A stretch of 64,000 bases of DNA. Source: Ginsengibacter hankyongi (lineage in GTDB: Bacteria > Bacteroidota > Bacteroidia > Chitinophagales > Chitinophagaceae). The notes under the pieces were generated by a model. The model worked only from the letters and a program-made list of their open reading frames with translations, was not told where the DNA came from and did not search any database. Location of the stretch: assembly GCF_008710285.1 (NCBI RefSeq), contig NZ_VYQF01000005.1, forward strand, positions 1 through 64,000, written 5' to 3'. Shown here in pieces: positions 17,492 through 26,047 of the stretch. Made by a program: the position numbers and the translations under genes. The first letter of the stretch is position 1, and each line of letters starts with the position of its first letter.

Positions 17492-18274
17492 ATGGACCTG
17501 CAATTAAAAAATAAAGTGATTATTGTTACCGGCGGTGCCAAAGGAATCGGTGAAGGCATAGTAAGAGTATTAGCCGCAGAAGGCGCTATAACGGTAATCG
17601 TTGGACGAAATGAAAATGATAACCTGAAATTATGCAATGAGTTGGCTTCTGATGAAACAGAAATATTCCAGGTGGTGGCTGAATTAACCAATCCTGATGA
17701 AAATGAAAAAGCAATAAATGAAGTGATAAAGAAATATGGGCGAATTGATGGGCTCGTAAACAATGCTGGACAAAATGATGGAGTAGGGCTCGAGAAAGGC
17801 GATTACAGAAGCTTCATGGCAAGCCTTCACCGGAATTTAATTCACTATTATTTAATGGCACATTTTGCATTGCCAGAATTAAAAAAGCAAAAAGGCTCCA
17901 TAGTTAATATAACTTCTAAAACAGCAGAAACAGGCCAGGGAAATACTTCTGCATATGCTGCGTCTAACGGTGGCCGTAATGCATTAACGAGAGAGTGGGC
18001 TGTGGAATTATTGCAATATGGTATAAGGGTAAACGCTATCATAGTAGCTGAATGCTGGACGCCCCTGTATGAAAAATGGATAAAAACGGTGCCAAATCCT
18101 GCTGAGAAAATAAAAGAGATAGAATCGAGGATACCGCTTGGTAAGCGTATGACTACCCCGGAAGAAATAGCTAATATGACAGCATTTCTTTTATCTGAAA
18201 AATCAAGCCATACAACCGGTCAGTTGATTCACGTGGATGGGGGTTATGTTCACTTAGACAGGGCTTTATCGTGA
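17492..18274 (+). CDS. SDR oxidoreductase, probable L-fucose dehydrogenase, with Asn in place of the catalytic Lys
   Basis: 260 aa. The Rossmann motif TGGAKGIG (13-20) and NNAGQND (90-96) are normal, and Ser142 and Tyr155 of the catalytic set are present. The position four residues after the tyrosine, normally Lys, is Asn159 (YAASNGG); the codon at 17966-17968 is AAC. The C-terminal half, IPLGKRMTTPEEIANMTAFL, SSHTTGQ and VDGGYVHLDRAL, resembles L-fucose dehydrogenases that oxidise the free sugar to the lactone. The missing Lys is unusual, because it normally lowers the tyrosine pKa and binds the ribose. Either Lys144 or another residue substitutes, or the enzyme acts differently. It is the last gene of the cluster, converging on GH2. 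Confidence 0.72.
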   Translation: MDLQLKNKVIIVTGGAKGIGEGIVRVLAAEGAITVIVGRNENDNLKLCNELASDETEIFQVVAELTNPDENEKAINEVIKKYGRIDGLVNNAGQNDGVGLEKGDYRSFMASLHRNLIHYYLMAHFALPELKKQKGSIVNITSKTAETGQGNTSAYAASNGGRNALTREWAVELLQYGIRVNAIIVAECWTPLYEKWIKTVPNPAEKIKEIESRIPLGKRMTTPEEIANMTAFLLSEKSSHTTGQLIHVDGGYVHLDRALS

Positions 18275-18296
18275 AATAATTTAATTATTTTTTTTT
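18274..18296. terminator. Weak AT hairpin with T-tract at the convergent gene ends
   Basis: AAATAAT (18274-18280) pairs with ATTATTT (18284-18290) around a 3-nt loop, followed by six more T. It overlaps the stop codons of the fucose dehydrogenase and GH2 genes, whose ends are 10 bp apart. The stem has no G-C pairs, so it is only a candidate. Confidence 0.35.
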
Positions 18297-20132
18297 AAGA
18301 GATGAATCAGAAGCGCTGTTATATAATTTTTCATTTGCTTCTCTCAACTTATCTAAAGGCATCTTAATTACTTTCCTATCGTAAGTCATGAAGCCGTTAA
18401 CTTCGCCTTCCACATCGGTGGTTTGTGTGTAAACCGCTGCCGACAGGCCTTTGCGAACTAATTCCTGCAAGTGGTCTATTAAAGAATTATATCTCATAAA
18501 TAAACTGTCATTACTTTTAAAACTTTGATAGCCCCAGTTTTTTTGTTGCCATGTATGCTCGGCAACAGGTAAACCCAGTCCGCCAAATTCACCCAATACA
18601 AGCGCTTTTTTTGCGCCAAAAATTTCAGGCCTTGGCATAGCCGGATCAGGGTAATTATGAAGATCTACAATGTCTCCAACATCATAGTAATTACCACCGC
18701 TTGCGCTATTTACTAATCTTGAGGGATCTTTTTGCTTCGTTTTATTTGCTATATCAATTGTTTTAAACTGTCCCCATGCCTCATTGAATGGAGTCCATAC
18801 AACAATGGAGGGAAAGTTGTATAACGCATCCATTATTGCGTTCCATTCTTTGCGGTAATAACCTTCACTTTCCGGTGAACGCTCTTTGTCAGTTTGCCTT
18901 CCCAATACGCCGGGGCGTGGCTCCCAGTGATTGCCCAGGTCTCCGCTTGGCATATCCTGCCATACCAGCATGCCCAATTTATCACAGTAATAGTACCAGC
19001 GTGCCGGCTCTACTTTTATGTGTTTACGAATCATATTAAAACCCATTTCTTTTAATGTTTCAATATCAAACTTAAGAGCGTTATCCGTCGGTGCAGTATA
19101 CAATCCGTCGGGCCACCATCCCTGGTCGAGAGGTCCAAACTCAAATAGAAATTTATTATTCAACATCATTTTTTGAATGCCGTTTTCAGGTGCTACGGAG
19201 ATCTTTCTCATGGCAAAATAGCTTTTTACTTCATCAATTATTTTGCCTTTACGCGTGACCGTTAGTTTGAGGTCGTATAGAAAAGGTTGAGAAGGAGACC
19301 ATGTTTCAGGATTGTTTATTGATAAAGTTTCAGCAGTATCCGTGCTTGTTTTTTCTGCTACTTTTTCATTTCCTTTCCATGCTGAAATATTAATTTCATC
19401 ACCCGGTTGAAGATTATCAACCGAAGCGCTCACTGTTATTGTTTGTTTATCTACATCGGGTGTTTGCCGGGTAAACGCAATATAAGTTTGCGGAACTATT
19501 TCCATCCACACGGTTTGCCAAATGCCTGTAACCGAAGTGTACCAGATTCCTTCAGGATGTACGACCTGCTTGCCTCGTGGCTGTGGCCCGTCATCAGTGG
19601 GGTCCCACACGCGAATGGATAGTTGTTGTTTAGAACCTTTATTTAGAAAGCCTGTAATGTCAAATGTAAAAGGATCATAGCCTCCTTCATGCCTGCCCAC
19701 TTTTTTTCCATTTATAAATACATCGCTTCGCCAATCTATCGCTCCGAAGTGAAGCAATATTCTTTTACCTTTTCTTTTTACGGGCACGTCAATTGTTCTT
19801 TGATACCAGAGGATACTATCTTTTCCTACGCTTTTTCCAACTCCTGATAAAGATGATTCAATAGCAAACGGAACGAAAATATTTCCCTGGAAATTAGCAG
19901 GAACCTGTTCGTCTGAATTCGGCAAAATTGAATATTGCCACAAACCATTTAAGTTTATCCAATCTTTACGCTGCAGTTGGGGGCGCGGATATTCATTTAG
20001 CACATTTGATGGATCAACGCTGTCAGCCCACGGTGTAGTAATTCTCCCCGGAACAATTTTCCATGTATTTTTTTGGGCAAATGAATGACTTACTATTAAA
20101 GCTGCAAGGCAAATAAGAAATGAATTCTTCAT
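18285..20132 (-). CDS. Secreted GH2 family beta-glycosidase
   Basis: 615 aa with a signal peptide ending at SHSFA (residue 19). Order of parts: N-terminal jelly-roll sugar-binding domain (to about 215, with RSDVFINGKKVGRHEGGYDPF), immunoglobulin-like domain (about 216-312), and TIM barrel. The acid/base pair is Asn450-Glu451 (WTPFNEAWGQ) and the nucleophile is Glu515 (LVLGEFGG). EMGFNMIRKHIKVEP and LVWQDMPSGD are the usual barrel motifs. This is the short GH2 type that includes beta-galactosidases, glucuronidases and arabinosidases; the substrate is open. It ends a minus-strand run, 45 bp after the UxuA-type gene, and converges on the fucose cluster. Confidence 0.87.
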   Translation of the reverse strand: MKNSFLICLAALIVSHSFAQKNTWKIVPGRITTPWADSVDPSNVLNEYPRPQLQRKDWINLNGLWQYSILPNSDEQVPANFQGNIFVPFAIESSLSGVGKSVGKDSILWYQRTIDVPVKRKGKRILLHFGAIDWRSDVFINGKKVGRHEGGYDPFTFDITGFLNKGSKQQLSIRVWDPTDDGPQPRGKQVVHPEGIWYTSVTGIWQTVWMEIVPQTYIAFTRQTPDVDKQTITVSASVDNLQPGDEINISAWKGNEKVAEKTSTDTAETLSINNPETWSPSQPFLYDLKLTVTRKGKIIDEVKSYFAMRKISVAPENGIQKMMLNNKFLFEFGPLDQGWWPDGLYTAPTDNALKFDIETLKEMGFNMIRKHIKVEPARWYYYCDKLGMLVWQDMPSGDLGNHWEPRPGVLGRQTDKERSPESEGYYRKEWNAIMDALYNFPSIVVWTPFNEAWGQFKTIDIANKTKQKDPSRLVNSASGGNYYDVGDIVDLHNYPDPAMPRPEIFGAKKALVLGEFGGLGLPVAEHTWQQKNWGYQSFKSNDSLFMRYNSLIDHLQELVRKGLSAAVYTQTTDVEGEVNGFMTYDRKVIKMPLDKLREANEKLYNSASDSSLKKK

Positions 20133-20177
20133 AAATGTTTTATAAGAATGGGAAAATGTATAATGGGTTTTACTTTT

Positions 20178-21353
20178 TTAGTAACTCTGCAATGATTCAA
20201 TTATTCCCATTTCAAGCCCTCTTATTTCAGCAAGACCTCTTAATCTTCCTATTGCAGAATAACCGGGGTTGGTTGTTTTATTCAAATCATCCAGCATCTG
20301 GTGGCCATGGTCAGGGCGAAACGGAATCGAAATTTTCATTTTTTGTTGCAACCGCAATAATTCTTTTACAATGCTATACATATCGTTGTCGCCACTGAGG
20401 TGGTCGGCTTCATAAAAATTTCCTTCTTCATCTTTTTTTACATTGCGTAAATGAATAAAATGAATTTTTTCTCCAAAGGACTTAACCATGCCCGTTAGGT
20501 CATTATTTTTTGAAGCTCCTAAAGAGCCGGTGCAGAAGCAAACTCCATTGGCAGAATTATCAACCTTATTTAAAAAATATTCATAATCATTTTGCGTGCT
20601 TACAATTCTTGGTAAACCCAGGATTGGAAATGGCGGATCATCAGGATGTATGGCTAATTTTACACCGCAATCTTCCGCTACTTCACTTATCTCTTTTTGA
20701 AAGTAGCAAAGGTTTTCCCGTAAGGTATTTGCATCAATATCTTTATACAATTCCAGTTTTTGCAGCATATCATTTGTTGATATCTTTTTTTCGCCAGGTA
20801 TGCCGAACATAACAACTCCGCCTAAAGCTTCGAGGTCTTTTTCAGAATAATTTTTAAATCGCTCTTCAGCTTTTTGTAAAATATCTGTTGAGTAAGAACT
20901 GTCTGCATTTTTTCTTTTTAAAATATAGATGTCAAAAACAGCAAGATCAATCCAGTTGAAATACAGTGCCAGCGATCCGTCACTCATTTTATAATTTAAT
21001 GAAGTACGCGTCCAGTCGTTAACCGGCATAAAGTTATAAGTGATAATGGGGATACCGCAGGCGGCTACGTTACGTATGGATGTTTTATATTTTTCAATAT
21101 ATTCTTTATAGGCCCCGGTCCTGGTTTTTATATTCTCATGCACCGTTATACTTTCCACCACAGACCAGGTAAGTCCCACCTTTTCTATTTCTGCTTTTCG
21201 TTTGTTGATTTCATCCACTGTCCATATTTCACCATGAGGAATATGATGCAGCGCAGTAACAACACCTTCAGCACCAGTTTGCTTTACATCCTGCAAGCTT
21301 ACGGGGTCCGAAGGTCCAAACCAGCGCCAGGTCTGTTTCATTTTATATTTCAT
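20178..21353 (-). CDS. uxuA: D-mannonate dehydratase (UxuA type)
   Basis: 391 aa; an in-frame ATG at 21341 gives the more usual start MKQTWRWFGP. The TIM-barrel UxuA signature is complete: TWRWFGPSDPVSL, TGAEGVVTALHHIPHGE, YNFMPVNDWTRT, then the metal-binding AIHPDDPP, NGVCFCTGSLG with the Cys ligand, IHFIHLRNV, and FRPDHGHQM. UxuA dehydrates D-mannonate to 2-keto-3-deoxy-D-gluconate in hexuronate catabolism, using Mn2+ or Fe2+. Neither a fructuronate reductase nor a uronate isomerase is nearby, so its partners are elsewhere. It lies between a decayed GH88 uronyl hydrolase and a GH2 gene, which suggests the locus once released uronic acids from a polysaccharide. Confidence 0.9.
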   Translation of the reverse strand: MKYKMKQTWRWFGPSDPVSLQDVKQTGAEGVVTALHHIPHGEIWTVDEINKRKAEIEKVGLTWSVVESITVHENIKTRTGAYKEYIEKYKTSIRNVAACGIPIITYNFMPVNDWTRTSLNYKMSDGSLALYFNWIDLAVFDIYILKRKNADSSYSTDILQKAEERFKNYSEKDLEALGGVVMFGIPGEKKISTNDMLQKLELYKDIDANTLRENLCYFQKEISEVAEDCGVKLAIHPDDPPFPILGLPRIVSTQNDYEYFLNKVDNSANGVCFCTGSLGASKNNDLTGMVKSFGEKIHFIHLRNVKKDEEGNFYEADHLSGDNDMYSIVKELLRLQQKMKISIPFRPDHGHQMLDDLNKTTNPGYSAIGRLRGLAEIRGLEMGIIESLQSY

Positions 21354-21527
21354 GTTTTATAATTTAAACTCCACTCTTAAATGTATGTTGGTTATTAGCT
21401 CTAAACAAATTTAAATTCAATACTTCATTTGGTGCTTTAAATTTTGATTACAATATTAGTTTTTCTCTATCCGAAAACTGCGTGTCGATCCTGATAATAA
21501 TTTAAAAAGCATGCTTCTCTTTTATTT

Positions 21528-22740
21528 CTATTTCAATAATTTTTTATAACGACACATGGCTTCCACATAATAATAATCGGCATAAGGTAACGGTGCGTCC
21601 ACCTCTGCATTTTTATTCATATTTGCAACGCTGTGCATCAAAAGAAAACCACCGTTTGTACCAATAGCGGCTTTATATTCATTAGAAGAAAGAGTATGCA
21701 AAATGGTTGATGCGGTACCGAGGTATTTTTTTGACAAGCTATCATTACTATAGCGAGAAAGCTCAATTAATGCTGAAGCCATAATCGCTCCTGCAGATGC
21801 ATCCCGTTGAGCATTTGGAATGCCGGGTGCGTTATAATCCCAATAGGGTATTTTGTCTGAAGGCAGGTTAGGATTATTTAAAATAAATGAAGCAATGTGT
21901 TGTGCCTGGTCTAAATGTTTTTTGTCTTTCGTATAACGATACATCATCGTATAACCGTAAAGACTCCACGATTTTCCCCTTGCCCACGCAGACTCGTCAA
22001 ATGCGCCCTGTGCCGTTTGTTTCTTTATTACAACACCTGTTTGAGGATTATATACAACTACGTGGTAAGAACTGTAATTCTGGCGGTAGTGATTTTTCAT
22101 AGTAGTGTTTGCATGGCTCACCGCTATGTGGTAAAAAGACGAATCGCCGGTTACGTTGGTTGCCCACATCAATAATTCCAGGTTCATCATATTATCGATA
22201 ATTACTCTAAACTCGGTTGTGTCATCAGACTTCCCCCGAGGATCTTATACATCCCACTTTTGGATTAAACCGTGTTGAGAGAGACCGGGCCGAGGTCAAT
22301 AAAATTTGTTTGTATTTATCATCAGGCCAGATACGAAAAAGATTACCATAACTGCAATACATCATAAAACCTAAATCATGTGTGCCGGTGTCATATTGCT
22401 CATTATCCATTAATACTATTTTCTTCAGCGCCCCGTTATACAATGTTTTATTCCCGGTTGATTCGTACAAGTACAATAACGTGCCTGGAAAAAAACCGGC
22501 AACCCAGTCTGAAGAATTGCATGTTTTAAGCTTGCCATTTTGGAATGATTCAGGCATAACTCCCTCGGGAATTTTTTGCATCAATACTTTATATTGTCTT
22601 GCAGCATATTGCAGATTTTGATTAATCCATTTTTTTGAAATAGTTTGAGCAGATGTACTATTAAAATTGCAAAATAAAAAAACCGGAAGTGCCAAACAGA
22701 TAATTGATTTACTCCTTGCTGACGAAAATAGTTTTATCAT
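21528..22740 (-). pseudogene. GH88 unsaturated glucuronyl hydrolase, broken by a frameshift
   Basis: The two halves of one GH88 (alpha/alpha)6-barrel protein lie in different frames. The upstream half (22740 to 22225) has a signal peptide, CNSSDWVAGFFPG and the TGTHDLGFMMYCSYG motif with the first catalytic Asp, then runs off after GCIRSSGEV to a stop. The downstream half resumes as DPRGKSDDTTEFRVIIDNMMNLELL with the second catalytic Asp and continues through GKSWSLYGYTMMYRYTKD and YADYYYVEAMCRYKK to 21528. The break is at about 22239-22245. An 8-bp deletion between two copies of GATCCT would restore the expected RSWDPRGK, which is inference. An intact enzyme would remove unsaturated uronic acids left by polysaccharide lyases. 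A sequencing error is the alternative. Confidence 0.8.
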
Positions 22741-22901
22741 TCGGTTAGTTTAAGCTTTAATTGGAGGAAAAATGTTTGTATCTTATAGAAATTGATGAAG
22801 AGTTTACCATCCGTATTTAGCAATAAAAATAATTAATCCAATATATTAAACTGATAAAAGTTTTTGTTTATTTTTTTGAACCGCCTGGTTCACGCATCAA
22901 G

Positions 22902-24290
22902 TTACATTACTGGAAGGGGCTCATAATAAGTGAGCTTAACCATGTCAGCTGGTACTGGCAGAGGATTCCATGAAGTGTGGATAGCGAGAGCAGCGCCCAT
23001 TGCAGTGGCTTGTGCAACAGATGCAGCATACACTTCGAGTTGTGGAAAGGCAAATGCAAGCAAGTGCATATAAATAGAATTATTGCTAAATCCCCCATCA
23101 ACAAATATGCGTTTTACATTAGAATTTTGAAGTACCAATTTCGTAGAAATAAATTGCTGTTGCATGATATCGTGTATCAGACAATGATAGCTTTCTTCAT
23201 AATTTTTGAAATTTTTCAATTGCCTTTTTTCAAAAGTTATTTTACCTGAAAGATGATCACTATCCTCAAATTTATTTTTTAAGATATCCAAATCTGCTAA
23301 GTGTTGAATGATGGAGGCATCGTATTTTATACTTTTGTAAAAGTCGCCATGCTTTCGAAAATGTTTTGCAATCCTCTTTATTTGTTGCTCATGAACATAG
23401 CCCCCAAATAAACGCGATGCTTTTACAGGCTTTCCCTTATAATCGAGATAGCACAAACAATCATTTTTAAGTTCTTTAACGGTTAATGGTTTTTTATTGA
23501 AAGGGTTTAATGATATACACCATGTTCCGGTGGAAATTAATATAAACGGTTCTTTAAAAACCGCGAGATAAGGAATAAGTGCAGCCGAGCTGTCATGCAG
23601 CCCGGGACCGGCTTTTAAGGTTTTATTATTAAATTTTATATTAAATGCTTTGCCCGAAGGTTTTACAGGCGCCAGTTTTTTTTCCCAGCCTTCTTCTTTC
23701 ACCCATCTATGATAATTATTTTTTTTAAAGTCCCACAAAAGGGTATGGCAGCCAATGCTTGTGATATCAGAAACCATTTTCCTGGTAATAACAAAACTTA
23801 CATATTGGGGAAGATGTAATGCATATTTTATCTTTTTATAAAGCGCAGGATTTTCATGCATTACTCTGTGCAATTGCATCCCGGAATTTAAACTTCCCAA
23901 AACAGGCGAAGCTGTTTCGCAGGACAGATTTTCTTCGCCGCCATATTTTTTATAAAAAGCATTTTTTAATTTGGCCGGATAATCTTTTAAATAATTATAT
24001 AGCGGGGCAATAACTTTTCCTTCAGCATCTATATAAACAAAGCTTGCTCCATAAGCCGAAAAATTAATAGCTTTTACATCATATTCTTTTTGGGATAAAA
24101 TACCAGTAAATGTTTTTGTTATCCAATTGGTGAGAGCCTTTATGTCTTCGCATGCATCTCCATCGTCATCGTGAATTTCCGGAAATGTTATTGACTGCTC
24201 ATGTACGATTTGGTAACTGGTATCAAGAAGAAAAAACTTTTTATTGGTTTTACCAATATCAAATATTGCTATAACGGGTAAGGAGTTCAT
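22902..24290 (-). CDS. FGGY-family sugar kinase, probable L-rhamnulose kinase
   Basis: 462 aa, cytoplasmic, two actin-like ATPase domains. The N-terminus has the phosphate loop IAIFDIGKTNKKFFLLD; the second domain has LISTGTWCISLNPF, a HDSSAALIPYL segment with the putative catalytic Asp in the preceding loop (GPGLHDSSAAL), and FVDGGFSNNSIYM near the C-terminus with the adenosine motif. FGGY kinases phosphorylate ketoses and polyols. The start overlaps the stop of the rhamnose isomerase gene by 4 bp, so the rhamnulose made by that enzyme is the most likely substrate, giving rhamnulose-1-phosphate for the aldolase. It is not a close match to the E. coli RhaB type, and fuculokinase-like activity is possible. 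Confidence 0.78.
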   Translation of the reverse strand: MNSLPVIAIFDIGKTNKKFFLLDTSYQIVHEQSITFPEIHDDDGDACEDIKALTNWITKTFTGILSQKEYDVKAINFSAYGASFVYIDAEGKVIAPLYNYLKDYPAKLKNAFYKKYGGEENLSCETASPVLGSLNSGMQLHRVMHENPALYKKIKYALHLPQYVSFVITRKMVSDITSIGCHTLLWDFKKNNYHRWVKEEGWEKKLAPVKPSGKAFNIKFNNKTLKAGPGLHDSSAALIPYLAVFKEPFILISTGTWCISLNPFNKKPLTVKELKNDCLCYLDYKGKPVKASRLFGGYVHEQQIKRIAKHFRKHGDFYKSIKYDASIIQHLADLDILKNKFEDSDHLSGKITFEKRQLKNFKNYEESYHCLIHDIMQQQFISTKLVLQNSNVKRIFVDGGFSNNSIYMHLLAFAFPQLEVYAASVAQATAMGAALAIHTSWNPLPVPADMVKLTYYEPLPVM

Positions 24291-25561
24291 AGCCCTGTTG
24301 CAAGCGTTTTATTGCCACGAACTTTAATTAACTCCCCGCGCGCATTTAAAACTCTGAAAGATTCTAAAGGCCGTAATGCGCCACCGGAAAGCATCCTGGC
24401 TTCTGCAATAATCGGCCGTACATCCGTAAGAAATGCCGATTGTAAAATTTCCTGCGCTTTTACTACATCATTTTCCTGCTGTGCCTGTTGCAGGGTGGTT
24501 GCATCCACCAATAAGGCACGGGCGTAAGCAATCATGATGGCCTCTGTAGATTGTAACAAATCTTCCAAAGGATCTTTCACATTATGAGAGGCATCAATCA
24601 TCCATGCAAGATCTGTGGCATGATCCAGTCCTTTTGCATCCATACCTTCCACCAGTTCTTTGAAAATAAGAAACAGCTGATAAGGTTTTATACTTCCGAC
24701 CGTAAGATCATCATCGCCATATTTTGAATCATTAAAGTGAAAGCCGGCAAGTTTATCTTCCATCATTAATAATGAAACAATCTGTTCAATATTTGCGTTG
24801 GGTAAATGATGCCCAAGGTCAACCAATGAATAGGCCTTACTGCCAAGCTTACTTGAAAATAAATACGACTGTCCCCAATCGCCAACAGTCATGCTATAAA
24901 AGTTGGGTTCAAATGCTTTGTACTCAATAAATATTTTCCAATCAGCAGGTAATGCCTTGTAAATTTCCTGAAGACTTTCTAAAGTTCTTTTAAAGGCTTC
25001 CCGAAAATTTAACTGACCGGGAAAACAGGAGCCATCTGAAAGCCACACGGTTAAAGCTTTCGAACCAAGAGCTTCACCATGCTTTATTACTTCAATGTTA
25101 TGAGCAATAGCCTGGCGCCGTACATTTGCGTCTACATGTTGCAGTGAGCCATATTTATAACTGAAGGCCTGGCCAGGCTGGTCCTGGAAGGTATTAGAGT
25201 TTACCGCGTCAAATTTTAAATTATATCGAGCCGCTAAAGCTTTTATAGCATTTGCATCTTCAGGAATATCCCACGGAATGTGAAGAGAAATAGCTCCACT
25301 GGATTGATTCAACGAATGCAATAAGCCAACGTCTTCAATCTTCTCCTCAAGGCTTGAAGGTTCGCCGCCACCAGGGAACCTTCCAAACCTTGTCCCCCCG
25401 GTACCTAAAGCCCAGCTTGGTATGGCAATTTGAAATGCAATTAATTTTTGCAAAATGTTTTCAACATTCGGAATTTGTAAAGCAATAAAATCAAATTGCT
25501 TTTTATGATCTGCCAGGTGCTGTTGATTTAACTCTTGTAATGTTTCTTTTTTAATTTGCAT
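24287..25561 (-). CDS. rhaI: L-rhamnose isomerase, RhaI type
   Basis: 424 aa, xylose-isomerase-like TIM barrel of the RhaI group rather than the E. coli RhaA group. Visible motifs are IAIPSWALGTGGTRFGRFPGGGE near the N-terminus, ALTVWLSDGSCFPGQ, the metal ligand region IFIEYKAFEPNF, DLGHHLPNANIEQ, and the second metal-site motif FHFNDSKYGDDDL. It converts L-rhamnose to L-rhamnulose with a divalent metal. The start is 9 bp downstream of the mutarotase stop and the stop overlaps the kinase start by 4 bp, so mutarotase, isomerase and kinase are one operon carrying out the first steps of the phosphorylating rhamnose pathway. Confidence 0.9.
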   Translation of the reverse strand: MQIKKETLQELNQQHLADHKKQFDFIALQIPNVENILQKLIAFQIAIPSWALGTGGTRFGRFPGGGEPSSLEEKIEDVGLLHSLNQSSGAISLHIPWDIPEDANAIKALAARYNLKFDAVNSNTFQDQPGQAFSYKYGSLQHVDANVRRQAIAHNIEVIKHGEALGSKALTVWLSDGSCFPGQLNFREAFKRTLESLQEIYKALPADWKIFIEYKAFEPNFYSMTVGDWGQSYLFSSKLGSKAYSLVDLGHHLPNANIEQIVSLLMMEDKLAGFHFNDSKYGDDDLTVGSIKPYQLFLIFKELVEGMDAKGLDHATDLAWMIDASHNVKDPLEDLLQSTEAIMIAYARALLVDATTLQQAQQENDVVKAQEILQSAFLTDVRPIIAEARMLSGGALRPLESFRVLNARGELIKVRGNKTLATGL

Positions 25562-25570
25562 GATATTGAT

Positions 25571-25885
25571 TTATGGCAAATGAAAAACTTCCTTTAAAGG
25601 TATACTTATTGGTGAATTATCATCGTTGCATTCCATGAGGTCCTTCATATAAGCCCACCATTGCTGCATTACAGCGTTGGCAGGCAATGCATCTAATGCT
25701 TCAGCATTTTCAATTTTTAATACGCCAAAAAGATTATTGGTAGATTCATCTAAGAAAATGGAATACTCATGAATGCCTGCCTCTTTTAAAAGTTCTTTTA
25801 ACTCTGGCCATATTTCGTCATGCCTTTTTTTATATTCTTTTTCAGCACCATTAAATAGTTTCATTTTAAAAGCGACTCTTTCCAT
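25571..25885 (-). CDS. rhaM: L-rhamnose mutarotase
   Basis: 104 aa. The RhaM pattern is clear: VAFKMKLFNGAEKEYKKRHDEIWPELKELLKEAG with the conserved His and Tyr, EYSIFLDESTNNLFGVLKIE in the middle, and VMQQWWAYMKDLMECNDDNSP toward the C-terminus. It equilibrates alpha- and beta-L-rhamnopyranose so that the isomerase receives the right anomer. The gene precedes rhaI by 9 bp. A terminator lies in the 162-bp gap to the aldolase gene upstream, so rhaM probably starts its own transcript or depends on partial read-through. Residues differ clearly from the fucose-cluster paralogue at 14598-14936. Confidence 0.9.
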   Translation of the reverse strand: MERVAFKMKLFNGAEKEYKKRHDEIWPELKELLKEAGIHEYSIFLDESTNNLFGVLKIENAEALDALPANAVMQQWWAYMKDLMECNDDNSPISIPLKEVFHLP

Positions 25886-25987
25886 CTTCGTTTTGGGTTA
25901 ATTTCTGTTAAGTTAAAAATGAAGTACAATTACAACATAATTTATTTCTGAATATTTTACATCGGCTGTAATATCGTTAATTTAAAA

Positions 25988-26020
25988 AAGGGTTGACCGA
26001 TTAGAAAATCACCAACCCTT
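25988..26020 (-). terminator. Rho-independent terminator after rhaEW
   Basis: AAGGGTTG (25988-25995) pairs with CAACCCTT (26013-26020). On the minus strand the stem is followed by seven T and then AAAT. It lies 27 bp after the stop codon of the rhaEW gene and before rhaM, so it would separate the transporter/aldolase transcript from the mutarotase/isomerase/kinase transcript. Confidence 0.7.
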
Positions 26021-26047
26021 ATTGATTGCGAGAAAAAACTAAGTTTA

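Noticed and set aside
20178-21353. Assignment of the UxuA-type gene as the missing fuconate dehydratase
   Set aside because: All visible motifs are those of mannonate dehydratase and the gene belongs to the opposite-strand uronate/rhamnose region; kept only as a formal possibility.
22877-22892. Perfect palindrome TGAACC-GCCT-GGTTCA just after the kinase gene
   Set aside because: On the strand of the kinase gene it is followed by A residues, not T, so it is not a terminator; too short and single to call an operator.
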